A stretch of DNA of 64,000 bases from NCBI GenBank assembly GCA_021234155.1, contig JAJEKV010000104.1, positions 556,001 to 620,000 on the forward strand, written 5' to 3'. This stretch comes from Isoetes taiwanensis (taxonomy: Eukaryota; Streptophyta; Lycopodiopsida; Isoetales; Isoetaceae). This document shows positions 13,370-25,598 of this stretch, piece by piece. Below the pieces are notes generated by a model. That model was not told the origin of the DNA. It saw only the letters and a list, made by a program, of their open reading frames with translations, and did no database searches. Position numbers and translations under genes: made by a program. Within the stretch, counting starts at the first letter, position 1; each line of letters opens with the position of its first letter.

Positions 13370-13800
13370 AATGTGCAAATTACATTGTGAAATATATTAA
13401 TTGAATTCAATCTAAATTTTTTATGCTTTGTTCTTATTACTTGTGATTTCTTTTTTTTTTATGTTAATTTTATGCTTTCGATTCTATTTTTTTTATTCTT
13501 AACATTTAATTACATATTAAATAATAATGCTTATCTACTATGATCTTGAATACTAATATAATTTAATCAATATTTGTTTCTATTTTTTGAATTTTTAAAT
13601 TTTTATTCTCGATTTATTTTGTTCATATTTAATATTTATTAATACTATTAATATTATTGTTAATATTAATATTATTTAATATTAATAGATATTATTAAAT
13701 ATTTATTTATATTAAATATTTGTTAATATTGAATATGAATATTAATAATATTAAATAAATATTAAATAATATTAAATAAATATTTTTTTCAAAATTTCTT
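13370..13800. other. AT-rich block (copy A)
   Basis: Almost pure A/T with repeated TTAATATT and AAATATTTAT words and self-complementary runs from about 13,600 to 13,790. No coding potential. It ends abruptly at the GC-rich palindromic array. The boundary TTTCTTGAT|CGTCG is identical in copy B. It could be a matrix-attachment-like or transposon-internal segment, but nothing in the sequence decides this. Confidence 0.8.
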
Positions 13801-13803
13801 GAT

Positions 13804-14260
13804 CGTCGTTTAACGACGTTCTTTAAAGCGTAAACGCCGCGTGTCGTCATCATCGTCTCGGCGTCGGCGCGCGACGCGCATCATCGGCGTCGTTGAGCGG
13901 CGGACGCGGCGTGGCTTGCCCACGCCAGCATGCGCTTGGCATGCGCCCGGCGGCGGCGGCGGCGTGACAACCGCGTCATCCCGTCGTTGAACGGCGTCTA
14001 ACGTAAGCCGCCACGTCCGCGCTTCGCTGGCGGCATACACGGCCCCGGAGGCGACAACGTCGACATGACCACGTGTACTTTTAAAAGATGGATTTAACGG
14101 CGTCGCCCGATCATCGACCACGCCAGCCGGCCGCGCTGGCGCAGTCCGCAGCGCGCGATGCCGCGTGGCTGCCCGTGTATGCCAAATTCGTTTATCGACG
14201 TCAGCGTCGTCGCTTTCTGACGCCCTTGATTCGGCAGCGATATAGCGGCGCATAAAAGGT
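13804..14260. repeat. Palindromic GC-rich minisatellite (copy A)
   Basis: Corresponds to 52,693-53,150. Only the first unit keeps the perfect palindrome CGTCGTTTAACGACG (13,804-13,818). Later units read CGTCGTTGAGCGGCG (13,888) and CGTCGTTGAACGGCG (13,982). Copy A repeatedly has CGGCG where copy B has CGACG. The minus strand is open for 147 codons here, but the composition of the array explains this and it is not a gene. Confidence 0.8.
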
Positions 14261-14269
14261 AGTTAAACG

Positions 14270-15300
14270 ACATCCGGGCGTCGTAATCCGGCGTGGTAAG
14301 GGTTGCATCGCGTTGTAACCGATGATGAGATTACTCACGGTGATCTCTAGGGCGTGGTGTAATGTCAATGTAGGCATGACCGCGGTGCCGCTTGGAAAGT
14401 CTACTTACCACCCGGAAGTAGGCGACCTCGAAGAAAGGTCATTGAAGAATGCATTGATAGGAAAAGCACCTCTAGCCCCATATATGTTTTGATAGGAGGA
14501 ATCGGCCTTCCGCCCCATATACGGGGAAGGACCTATCCTCCACCGGAGCAACTAAAGGTGTAGGCATGAGTGGCATATAGGCATATAGGCGCTGTCTCCT
14601 CGGCCATAATGGAAGATTCACCCTCTTCCTACGCCGGGGCATAAGCATGCTACACCCTATCAAAAAAAGTACCATTTAGGAACCATAAAACTACCTAAAA
14701 AAGTACCCAACCTTTGATGCTTTGGGTACTTTATAATATCTCAATAACTACAAATGTTAAAATGAATGCATTCATTTTGGCCTCAATAGTATTATCTCTA
14801 TCTTAACCTTGAACATTGATATGCTTTTGACATTTTATATTGAACTTTTGAATTAGTTTTGACCAAAGAACAAGAAAATAATACCCAATCAAAAGTACTT
14901 AGTGCGGGTAGTTAAAAATGGCGAGTGTAGCATGCATATGCCCTTGTAGAGAGATTAACCATGCATCCATGTAGATAGGTGGGGTGGTCACCATATAACC
15001 AAAAATTTTATCTAAAATTAATGATACTAGCGTAGTGTTGACTGCTGGACCAATAGGCTCTCGGGGGCGGGGAGGTCGAACTCACGAAGACTTACAACAC
15101 AATTTTGTTGTAATGTGTTGCAAGGAATAAAAAAACACCTCGAGCAATAATTGTATATATAATAAATAACCGAGACATTAGGAGTTATTGTTATAAGGAC
15201 ATAAGTGATAACCATTGGATTGCATAATAGTATTAATGTTCTATAAATATTACCTTAAGGTAATTCTATTATAAATGTAATAATAGGTATATGGTATACA
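14270..15300. other. Non-coding stretch between array and LTR-like segment (copy A)
   Basis: I see no gene. There are short repeated words (CCCCATATA twice, GGCATATAGGCATATAGG, several AAAAGTACC). The sequence matches 53,170-54,215 with moderate divergence in its first half and near identity after 14,470. Confidence 0.6.
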
Positions 15301-15384
15301 TGAGGGTTGGTTGGAGGGTTAAGTAGATCCCAAGGTGGGGGAGACCCGCGATCTTTGAGGCGACATCAATTCAAGGGGGGAGAA

Positions 15385-16680
15385 TGTGGCGTTCGATCGA
15401 TGCTCACGGTCTCAAGGCATTATCGTCTTTGCGGCGGATCCTGCAGCATTACCGATCCGGTCGGCGATGTCTGTAGGCGCATACCCAAAAGCAAGGGCGC
15501 CCTAGGGGGCAACTTGCAATGTAGTGCGCCTACCTTAGCAATCGCAGCCCCAGACCTTTAACCCATTAAAGGTAGACCAAGGATCGTGGAAACCCTAAAC
15601 CTAGCCCGATAGCCTACATAAGGCATCAAACCCTAACATTCCCTTTTTTTCGCCCATAGACCTTACGACTCAGGTCGGCGCTGAGGAGTCAATTCCAACT
15701 CCGCGATGCGCTGTGCCCGGCTAGTCCGGATCTCCTTTCCGGCCGCATCTCGAAGCCGAAGCTGCGACATGGGCGCTTTGAATTGAGGAGGAGTGAACCG
15801 GGGGATCGGTATTTAGTTGATTGAATAGCCTAAACCTTATTCCAGCTTTTCGAACGGTAGGTTTAGCCTATTAAATCACCCTATTAGTAAAATTTTGCTG
15901 ATCCAGAGATTGACTCTAACTAAGGAACCTAACTCTATGAGATAGATTAGTTCTTTATTATATTATTATGTTGATATGATGGGCCGGATGGATTACGTGA
16001 ACTCATTGTATTGGGAAGGGGTAGAGACTTAAAAGCTTAGTAGATGATGCTCCTAGTTAGTCCCTCTTAGTGCATTACTAGAATTCGGCATGTGCACGAG
16101 GAGCCCACCTAGTTGTGGGTGAAGGGGCCAGGCAGCTTAGAATGAGGTTAAGTGTTACGACCCTCGTAGATCCCTACGGTGTGTAAGGCCTACCGGGGAT
16201 CGGGCGACTAGGTCTAATGGCTTACTGCAGAGTGTGGGTAAAGGCATGGGCTCATTTTACCCGTGGGGTGGTGTTCACCTTCCGGTGGGTTAAGTTCGAA
16301 TAAGGCGGTGGCCCTCTAGTCACCTTGGGTCGACATGTAGATCTACGGAGGGAGGCGATTCCCTACACGCCCCATCGGGACTGGAGAGATGTAACCGGGG
16401 AATAGCCCTTTGGCTATGCACGTGAGGCTACGGTCGGGTCCCAACACTTTCAACCTACTGGGCAAAGTGTGCCGCGAGGAGGGGCGGATGGTGTGGACAA
16501 CCCTTAGCCATGCTCTTATGCCAGCCCAACCCATTGTTATGATTAATGCACCTTTGAACTCGGGGACCAAGCTAGTCGTCACCCCACAGTGCGAGCCTTG
16601 GGTAGGACTTCCTTTGCATTGTGCTGATCTTTGTCTATCACGGATGTTGATGTGCCACCCTTGAGGGTGGCTATATGATG
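15385..16680 (+). mobile_element. LTR-retrotransposon-like segment (copy A)
   Basis: A purine run AAGGGGGGAGAA is followed by TGTGGCGTTC at 15,385, the arrangement seen where a polypurine tract meets the start of a 3' LTR. About 1.2 kb follows with no open frame and with the alternating G/C-rich character of gypsy LTRs (GGTGGTGTTCACC...GGTGGGTTAAG near 16,268). The right end and a second LTR are not visible. The call depends on the junction alone. Confidence 0.35.
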
Positions 16681-16884
16681 TTGTGTTCTTGGCGGTATGT
16701 TTTAAGCTTCCGCATGACTAGGTAGGCCACGAGGCGGGGTAAAATGACCCCTTCACTCTTCCCACTTTGTGGACTCTAGGCGGTCCGCGATGATATGTGG
16801 AGGGCCACATATCGATATGGGTAGTGCGGGGGGATGAACTCTGTTTGTATCTGGTCGGGGCATCGTATATGTGTAGGGGCGTCC

Positions 16885-19072
16885 GCGATGCGGCTTCATT
16901 CGGGCGGGCATATTCTCAATAATGTCGCGGCGGCATTGAGGGTATTCAGGGTCGCAAAAGCAGTCGGCGGATAGTGTACTTGAAATTTGGACTTTGCAAA
17001 GGCCTATGATAGTGTTGATTGGGACTTTTAGGGCGGATGATGCTACGCCTTTGGGTGTGGGGAGAGCTTCTGAAGTGACTCACGAAATCTTAATGTGCGC
17101 GAGCCAGCGTCCTATGACGGTGAGTCCTCGCCAATCTTTAGTGTGGGGCGGGGAGTTCGCCAGGGATGCCCGTTAGCGCCCTTCCTATTTACCATTGTTG
17201 CCGAGGCTCTCTCGCAGTTCTTGCTCTCTGCGGTGGGGCGGGTGTTGTGGAGGGTTGAGGATGGTAGATGGGTCCGCAGGCCATTGGGAGTCGATGCAGG
17301 CGATGACTCTTTCCTCTTCAAACGGTGGATGAAAGGAATATGTTAAACACGAAGGAGTTGCTGGATGCATTCTCTCTTGCGTCGGGTTGTCTTATGAATT
17401 GGTCGAAGTGCTCGACGTTATGGCCGTGAGAAGATCCCATGCACGTAGTTAGTGTCTCAATTTCCTTGGCGAGATCACGATCGTGGGGCACATGCTCTAG
17501 GCTTTTGGGGATCCGTTTGGCATTGACATTTTTTGGGGCATTTGGGAGGACATTTTGGTGGGGCTGCGTCGGCACCTTAATTGGTGGAAGGGGCTTTCCA
17601 TGGTGGTAGGGATTCACGGTGGCAAAGTCCGTTTTGTGTTCCGCAAATTTGTATGGCATCCATCATCCACGGCCGAAAGCAAGGTTAGGAAATTTCCTCT
17701 ATGAAGTTAAGTAACTTTTGTATGGGGTGGCAATGAGGGGTCGTCAGGTGGCACAGTGGAAATGTGTCTTAAATTTGCGGGGGACTCGGTTTCTTGGACC
17801 TCTAAGCTCCATGGCAAGCTTCTATTGTCAAGATCGTCTTCGCGATCTGGAGATACATGACTCCGGGGCATGGTGCTTACTTCATCGTCGCTATCTCACT
17901 CCGTTGTTTTAAATTAAGCGTCCGTTTGCTGTCGCGGCTTCCATGGAATTATTTGCGGATATCAGGCCATATGAATGCCTCTCCCGCTTCGGGAAAGGGC
18001 TCTTGCATGGGAACCGCGTCTGCCAGCTGTTTGCCATTAGCGCCGCCCGTTGTATTCGATTAGAGCATCACCATGGGTGGATCCATCGGTCCAGTCGCAG
18101 CACCCTCTAGTGTTTGGCGCATCCGTCGATCCCCAGTCAGTGAGATGGAGCGCATCAGTCTTGTGGGGAGGGGTATATTAATGAGCGACTCGCACCACAG
18201 CGGCTTTTAAGCCACAAGTTCCAACCCGGGCGGGGATTATGCTATTTGGGCATGGGTGGCTATCTAATCGTTGCCCGCTTGTGAACCCCTTGACGGAAGG
18301 GGGGTGTGGGATTTAATCATCAAAGTTGACCCCTGAATTTATTGAAGTCCTAGCCCATGAGCTTTTGGCAATTCAAGATGAGCTGCCCCCTCGGATGGCT
18401 GGAGTCTTGTGCCGAGGGAGATGGCCCCGGAGCAACATTTGGAGATGGGTGTGGAACCCAATCTGCCCCCAAGACCCGGATGCTGCTATGGCGGATAGTG
18501 CACCGGTCCACGAGGAGTGAACAAATTGGGTGCAGGGATCAATCCCGCGGATCGCGGCCGGTGTCAACGTGTGAATTACTGTCGCGGAGACCAGGCATTG
18601 TATGTTTCTCACATCGGACATCCAGTAGAAACGGCGGTGGGTCCGGTAGCACCTTTCCACATATAAGCCCGAGTCAACGAGGTTCTCTTGAGGGTGTATC
18701 CTGTTGGGTGGTCCCCTCCTCAGTCACGGCCTTCCATTTGTAAAAGCGTGGTTGGTGTGGCTCATTTGGGCGTCGGGGCGCATGAAGGTGTTCGAGGAAT
18801 GAGGAGAGTACAGACCCGGGTTCTGATCCCCCGATTAAAGGTACAAATTATATCTCTCTTACAGCATCTCCCCGGAAGGAGCGGTTTAAAGCCAGGTATG
18901 CGGGAAAGGACCCTTCTCATTGTAGGCGGCATTGGCGGTTTATCCCATGAGTGGTAGGTAGGTATATGTGTTGTGTAGGTGCTTTCGCCCATGTGTGGGA
19001 GGGGGTACCCTAATCGCTCTTTCTTGTACCTCTATATTAATATTACTTAATTTCATCCTTAAAAAAAAAAAA
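16885..19072 (+). mobile_element. 5'-truncated LINE with RT and zf-RVT (copy A)
   Basis: Degraded copy of the element at 55,768-58,003. Readable parts are the GVRQGCPLAPFLFTIVAEAL block (about 17,150-17,210) and scattered C-terminal pieces. Where copy B has the YADD box, copy A reads out of frame (a GDDSFLFK is still visible near 17,305). The element ends in a 12-base A tail (19,061-19,072) at the same site as copy B, so the insertion predates the duplication. It is incapable of coding as given. Confidence 0.85.
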
Positions 19073-19904
19073 GTATATCAAAGTATAGTGTATATGGAGT
19101 CCATATAGAAGAAATTGCATTGCAAAACTTGTTTATAAGCATTGAAACAAACTTGTTACATGCGGAGAAATTCCTTTCGACATGATAAATACAAGAAGGA
19201 ATTCACAAAATCTGAGTCCATTTTGAGTTTCATCCGACTCCATAGACAAAAGAAAGAACTAACATGAAATACATGAACTAGAATCCTCGTCTAGCTAGCT
19301 CCGAGGCATCATACGTTGATCGCATGCAAAACAGCGATTTGAAGCCCTTTCTTGGCGGGGTTACGGCGGATGGCACATCGAGAATGCCGGGAGGAGCTCC
19401 CACGGCCTTCACTCCCCTAGGGCTTTATATGAACCAAGAAGAGATAAATGGAGCTGGAGCTGGCTTTGAATAACAAAATGGTGAGTGCAATTTAGGCCAG
19501 ACCATTGTAAAACATGACTATTGATTGGTGAGGATAAATAAAACCAAGATCCACACTAATTGAAGCCATATATTTCAGGAGATGGGTGAAACAATGATTT
19601 GCAAAAAACAATTAGATATGTGAAAATCAAAGGGAACTTGGCCCACCACGAAGACTTGTACAAGGATTGATGAACTCATGTTTCAAAACTGAAATTCAGC
19701 TATAGGTTGCCATAGCAATATCAACCAACATTTCTACTATATATAGAGAGAATCATATTAAGAAAATAGAAACTTATGGCATGTTTGGGTAGAAACATGA
19801 GCAACTCAGACGATGAGATAACAATTTAAGAAAAATATTTGATTCTGGGTGGAATTCATCCTCCTCATTAGACTTAATTCTATGGCTTGAAGCCAACGGA
19901 TGCA

Positions 19905-21063
19905 ATATAAGCGATCAATTTGAGTAAGACTAAGATTCTAGGTTTTGGGATTGAGCGCTACTCTAATGTACCAGAGGAACACAATAGAACATGCCCAATC
20001 CTATAAATATTTAGGCCATGAAATATTTACGGGGCGTGAACCTGGACAAAGGGTGTTGATCTCAGGGAATTAACTGCAGACTTTGAAAGCATTTTACGCT
20101 ATAGCAAACATGTGTGCGTCACTCTCCACATCACTTACTGGCCGGAAGGAACTTTTGAAACATTAGTCATGCCGGTAATCACTTATTACCATGAAATACA
20201 GGGCCCATCACTTTGCAGCTCTAAGTGGCAAGAAATTGAAGCAATTCGGAAGACACAGTTGCATATGGCTTAAAGTGAAAAGAGTTCATTTCCTTATGAA
20301 TTCTTTGCTTTACGATTGTGGATCATATCCTTTAGAAGTACATTCCATGTGCAATACTCTTAGATATCTTGATCGGAAGCGACATCGAGGGGCGACTCCT
20401 TATTAGACTTGCTCTTAAAGCCTCACGGGACACTCAAAGCGGATGGGCATAATTGTTGGTCAAGGATGTACATGGGCTGGTTCTCTGGTGGGGACTAGAT
20501 ATGATACCCTTTACAAGCAAATTTAAAGGCCCAAAACCTTTCTTGCATCTTGTGAGCGCCTCCTAAAAGAAGCTCCAATACTATATTAGAGATTTTAATC
20601 CGAGGCATAGCCATCCCATACGGCCCCGTGTTTGTACCTTCACGGCATGTTTCGGGGAGCAAATCGGGCGATTGCACGCTTTTCATGGAGTTCTCATTGC
20701 TTAATGATTGAAAAAGGGGAGATGGTTGAAACTTGAGGAGAGTCGGAGGATTTATGCTTGTCGGAGGACATAGAAAGCGGAGAAACATACTATATATTCT
20801 TTGTCATAGACATGACACACTTGGCAAAATATTCTATGATTGTTTGGAAGCTACCATGAATGAGTTGTTTCAACACTCCCTCACTCCCTCACTTGGGAAA
20901 CTTTCTTAGAGAGCTTTTGAATAATGTTGAACATGGCTAGAGATATATCTCTACATGATTAGAACTCCACTACTTCATTGAGTGTACTAGATATGTATTT
21001 TCCTTGTCCCATAGCCCTCGGGGCTTCGAGGAGGACGTTAATATATTATTATTATTATTAATA
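19905..21063 (+). mobile_element. Second, unrelated LINE fragment (copy A)
   Basis: Counterpart of 58,825-60,000, broken by frameshifts (no frame longer than 71 codons). SKTKILGFGI-type coding and YKYLGHEIF (about 19,997-20,030) are recognisable in pieces. It ends in the same (ATT)n run (about 21,041-21,063). Confidence 0.7.
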
Positions 21064-23692
21064 AGTTAGGAGCCGGAGAGCAGAATAATCAAAGGCTAGC
21101 AACAAATGAAGAGAAAAAATGCTTCTAGAAGTTGTAACTTGAAAACAAAATTCTATAAAAAACAATCACGGTTTTCAAACAAAGAAAAACATTTGAATAA
21201 TTTCTTGTTGCTTTGGATTATCATTGTGACTAACTTCAGTTTGCATAGATGAAAGAATATAAAAGAAATTGACTATCCTGGCCTTCTAAGGTTTAGTAAT
21301 GCTTAGAGTATCACAGCAGGAGGGATTCAAAGCATAGTGGTTATGTATCTATCAAATCTTTTAGGCTTACTCAAAACCCAGGACACTCAATTCTTGAGAA
21401 TGATGATGAAAAGCATTTTGGAAAAAAATACAACGTAAACAATTTTTTACGCTATAAAAGCAAATGATGATGATTCAATGATTTGGGTAGAAATAGGGGA
21501 GCTGGTCGTTAGTCAGGATAAAATTCATTCGTTGCATTTGAGATATGAATAAAACTTATCGAAAAACTACGTGGATACATTGCCGTTTAAATTGATCGAC
21601 ACATTGTAAGAAAGGCAAAGATGTTAGCATATAAAACACAAAAATTAGGTTCGATCATGCAAAGATGAGTTGAGATGTGCCCTAAAACCATGGATTTCAT
21701 TTCTTTTTAGATCCATGCTTTGCCTTTGGTTTTGGAACTGCAGATCTAAGCCTGATCGTTTGTTGCACACATATAGATCTAGGAGCATTGTTGATGCCTA
21801 AAGCGATGACCATCGGCCCAGGCTCCTAAAAGCGGCCCGGATAATCTCAATTATGATATTGTTTGCTTTGTTCAACATAGATCCTTCATCCATCATCGTA
21901 ATCCTCACGTCTTTTGAGTCGATAGCTTTTTATCATGGTGCCTCTGGACATGTATACGTGTTGATTTTACCCAAACCTTTTATTGTTTACGGCAGGGCCT
22001 TGGAGCCTAAATGCTGCGCTCATATGTTGTCTGGAGAGTAACCACGAGCACATAGGCAATTCCATGGCTTCCATGAACCCACGGATCCATCTACATCGCA
22101 CATAATACCTCTAATAAAATTGAGGTGGACCAAATGGCGAAGGGGCGACTCCTTTTCGTTGAAGCCACACGGTGAATAGCTTCAAAGAATCAATAAAATA
22201 GAGGCAATAAATAAGAAGGGAGGGACCATTGCCATAACATATGCATCGGTGGCAGTCTAATAAAACCAAAAGCGGTCGGTCACGAGGTAATAGTGCACAC
22301 TTTTTCTTTATTTACATTACATTAGCCAAATGCGCCATTTTATGGTTACGGTAAATGGAAAAGGGTTTGCGGTCTATGCATTTGAATATTTATTGTTTTA
22401 TGCTTACATATGAATTTTTTAAGCAAGGACGTATATACATATGGATATCGTCTTAATGCTGATAATATATCGTTAAATTTAGATATAAAAGGTTCTTTAA
22501 GATTCAAATAAAAATTCCCAAAATCTTGCCTATTTATAGTGTCTGGGAAACTTGACTCTACAATCTTTCATGCCATTCCAACCAAGCGGGACTTAAAATA
22601 AAGCGCTTCATCGATTCACATCAGCCCATTTTCCCTTCTTAAAATCTACCATATTTTGCTTTAACAACCGCCCGCAATCCACGTAAAAGCACATGCGTCC
22701 TACTTTTAGGATTAATTTCTTGCTTCCTTTCCTTCCTTGCTTTTTCAGCATATTTTCTTTTTGTTGAAGAATTCAGACAATTACCTAAACTAGTTCCCCT
22801 CTTCTATATTGATGGGTTATTAGTTGATCCCTTTAGCACTACGGTTTCCCTTCCGGCACTTTTGTCCCATGGCGGACTCTTAGATTGCCATAAACTATTA
22901 GAATGCCATTGCAGAAACTTGGCGAGACTACCCTTCCCTTGTGGGTTACGTTTGCGACTGAATTGAACTTGAACCCCATTAAAAGATGAAGAAACCACGT
23001 GACAAAGGCGGTTTACAATAAACACATGAGATCTGAGAATGTTCTATTTTGCATTTTGTTAGTACGAGAAAAGAGTGCAAACATCTTTGTTCACGTGAAT
23101 ATTATCAAAATAAAGTGAAAGCGGGAATCAAAGTAGTTAAGATATCAAGAATCACACGATCTTTCAGCGGTGCATGGCGAGATCAAAGAAGCCCTCTTTG
23201 AGCTAACGCTGCGAAATTCTAGCCAAAATTTCGCGAATTGGGGACGAAGTTTTTCGGTAGGCATGAACATTCCGAATGTGGAGAATCATGAACAGCGTAA
23301 AACATTGTAAAGCAGTGATTCGCGAGAACCTCACGAGGAGTCATATAGGAGCAGAAAATATACATACAGCACACTTAGAATAGCATTTCTAAACTTTGTT
23401 CAGTTACAGTTCCTAAAATGACCGTACAAGTCGTATGTCGAAACCTCAATGAGCTTTAAAGGATTCTGCGCATCAAATCTTATGTAGAATTACGTGCCAC
23501 AACGGAACCTCCATGATAATTAATGATGAGGGATGTTATTCTCCTGAGATAATGATCAGCAACCACGGTATGAACCTCTTGTATTACACAAAAGACCATC
23601 CACACTCTCGCAGCACAATAGAGTGGCTCAAAATTTACAGTGGGCCTTCAGCGCTGTGCTATAAGGTTAAACTTGGCCTTGAATTGGCGGGC
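21064..23692. other. Unidentified tail of duplicated block (copy A)
   Basis: A/T-rich DNA matching 60,001-62,668, with several small indels. I see no intact gene. The plus-strand frame at 21,853-22,041 and the minus-strand frame at 22,804-23,025 do not persist in copy B. Confidence 0.5.
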
Positions 23693-23699
23693 AAGCTGG

Positions 23700-24480
23700 A
23701 ATGTCCGGAAACTGAGTATGCGAGGATGAGTTTCCAAAATCTTCACAATCGCTTGGAGGTATTTGCATAACATATTCCGTGATGGCGCAGTGAAGTTCTA
23801 AAAGCTCAAGACATATAATGCGTTTTCTCCCTCGCCACATTTTGTGGATGGCTTATTTTTTGGTTCCTAATTCGATGTTCATCTACCTAATCATCCGTCA
23901 ATCCAATGTAGGTCCGCTGTGAAAGCTAAGTCCTCCTTTGGGTTCGCCAGATACTTTCTTCCAAAACAACAATATTTATAATGCTAATTGTCAACTAGAA
24001 CGTAAGGAAAACAAAAAGAGAGGCTGCATAACTTTTTGGGAGCCGCTTTGAGACCATAACATACACTGACGCGGTGGATATTCGAGTATGGAGAGGGGAG
24101 GAAGTCATTTATACGCCACCATGGAAAGTTTTTCTAATGGCCATTATCGAGCTTTTAAGAGTGCTAATGGAGACAGAGGAGATTGTCACACTCCACTTCC
24201 ATTATTTTATTGATGGCATTAGGTTGGTTACGGTGCAAGAGGGAAATGTAAAGTTTAGTGAGTTCGATCAACAAGAAATTGTCTATCGGCTAGCTTTGAA
24301 TCTCTGGTTTTTATTTGTGTTTTTTGTCCGATGTTTTTTTAGGTTCCGTGATTTTGTCCATATTTTTTTAGGGTTCCGTTGCATAATTATTTAAAAACGC
24401 TACCATCATATTTTACTTTAACTTCGCTTTTTTACTATTTATCTTCTTGCCGCTTGTCTATTTTTAATGCGTTCGAGTAT
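23700..24480. other. Region right of copy A; two unidentified frames
   Basis: A plus-strand frame ending at 23,770 crosses the duplication boundary (GLELAGKLECPETEYARMSF). A second, 24,074-24,394 (106 codons), reads VWRGEEVIYTPPWKVFLMAI, then EEIVTLHFHYFIDGIRLVTV and a hydrophobic C-terminus. Neither matches a family I know. The rest (23,780-24,060, 24,400-24,480) shows nothing recognisable. Confidence 0.3.
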
Positions 24481-24504
24481 AAAGCGCCATCCTCCGGAGA
24501 AGCC

Positions 24505-25300
24505 ATGGCAAGAACTAAGCAACCGCAAGGATCCATCCGTGGGTGTAAGGCCGTGATTACATTAGTCCGCTTCTTCATCTCGACCAAGTCTCGATAGAGA
24601 TTCTCCTCCCACCATGCCTACCGTAAGACCCGAAAAGAAACCAGATGAGACGGCGGGAGAGGCAGCCCCGAGTAAGTAGGGAGGTGCACCGGGTTCGGAG
24701 ACGAGGATGAAATGGGGAGAGACCGGGCGAGCGTAATATGACCGATTACTCATTGGGCAGCCGCTTCTTCTTGCTCCTTTCCTCGCCCTCCTCCTCCCCG
24801 TGGGAGGTGCCGTGACCTTCAAATCAAAGGAGGAGGCCCAACGCCGTAAAGGGGAAGGCTACCAGAATGTGGGAGGAGACGGGCCGGAAGAGTCGGCCGA
24901 GAAAACAGCTCGGGCAGATGCCGGGTGAGGAGGCGGCCGGAAGAGTCGGGCCGAAAGCAAATGCCCAAATGCCGGGTGGGTGAGGGTAGTGGCCTGCTTT
25001 AAGATCTAAGCCCTGCATTAAAGCCAGCTTTGGCGAGATTAAGAAGCATCGAAGAGCACCGAGATGGTCATTCTGCCTCCCATTTGCCGCTCGTCGAGAG
25101 AGATTCTGCAAGAGTGTGGTGAAATTACATCATACCGCCATGGGGTAATCTAAGCAATCGCCTTTTAAATGCTCTTCAAATGACTTCGAAGCAAAGCTTG
25201 CAGGCTCTGGCCTGCTCGAGGACTCGCCTTGCAGCAATACATGCTGCTGGCGGTGGATGCTATGCCCAAGGACATGCTCGCCTTACACGATAAGGGATCC
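24505..25300 (+). pseudogene. Divergent histone H3-like gene, interrupted
   Basis: It starts with ATG encoding MARTKQ, identical to the first residues of histone H3. Blocks aligning to the H3 body follow in order but in shifting frames: TGRKSRPRKQL (24,879-24,911, compare TGGKAPRKQL), EIKKH (from 25,035, compare the alpha-N REIRKY), LPFA then REILQE (25,080-25,120, compare LPFQRLVREIAQ), ALQ, EAKLAG..LLEDS (about 25,175-25,230, compare LVGLFEDT), AAIHA, and AMPKDM (from 25,259, compare IMPKDI). About 350 bp between MARTKQ and PRKQL is either an intron or a long acidic/basic N-terminal insertion, as in centromeric H3. The C-terminus is not RRIRGERA. Frameshifts may be sequencing errors, so it could be a live divergent variant, a CENH3 or a pseudogene. 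A TATA-like GTATAAAG lies about 25 bp upstream of the ATG. Confidence 0.6.
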
Positions 25301-25471
25301 CGAAAGTACTATGGTCAAAATTTTATGGTGAATACAACAAGAAGAAAGACCCTAAAAAAGGCCGAAGTGCCTTTGTGTTTTTTTCATATGTATAATATTT
25401 TAATATAATGGCTTTATATGCTTAATCTTTAGTCCATTTCTTTCTTAGAAGCCTAGCTTCAAGACTTTGTA

Positions 25472-25489
25472 TTTTTTTTTTTTTTTTTT
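25472..25489. repeat. Poly-T run (18 T)
   Basis: Eighteen T between the H3-like locus and the CCCTAA repeats. It could be the reverse of a retrotransposon A-tail, but no adjacent minus-strand element is visible. Confidence 0.6.
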
Positions 25490-25573
25490 AATGTTATACG
25501 GGAGGATCACACTTATCAGCAGCTAGCATTGTGCTTTTTGTTGCACATAGTAGTCTTCGCTATTGTGATCCAA

Positions 25574-25598
25574 CCCTAACCCTAACCCTAACCCTAAA
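25574..25598. repeat. Interstitial telomere-like repeat (CCCTAA)4
   Basis: Four perfect CCCTAA hexamers followed by A, 12 bp before the ATG of the next frame (25,599). This is the TTAGGG-type unit in reverse. Plant promoters often carry one AAACCCTAA telo-box; four copies is unusual. It could be a promoter element or a relic of DNA repair with telomeric sequence. Confidence 0.8.

Larger units (their letters stand above)
9..23692 (+). repeat. Segmental duplication, copy A (direct)
   Basis: This stretch is collinear with 38,965-62,668 from the first bases of the window to about 23,692, with an offset of about 38,885-38,970 that drifts by small indels. Many blocks are identical over hundreds of bases, for example 3,923-4,105 with 42,816-42,998. 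Other blocks differ at almost every CG, CAG or CTG. The left end may continue outside the window. Copy A has more broken reading frames than copy B: the LINE frame that is open for 427 codons in copy B is shattered here. It could be a real duplication, or two haplotypes or unpolished reads joined in assembly. Confidence 0.95.

Noticed and set aside
13810-14253. 147-codon minus-strand frame, arginine- and alanine-rich
   Set aside because: It lies inside the palindromic minisatellite; in copy B the array gives different short frames on both strands, as expected for repeat-driven openness.
23513-23770. Homology between GLELAGKLECPE.EYARM (23,690-23,730) and TEVAGKLDLV.KYASEAQW (36,925-36,985)
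   Set aside because: Only an AGKL core and loose similarity; too short to claim a shared exon without a search.
25574-25598. A chromosome end (true telomere)
   Set aside because: Only four hexamers, with normal sequence on both sides.
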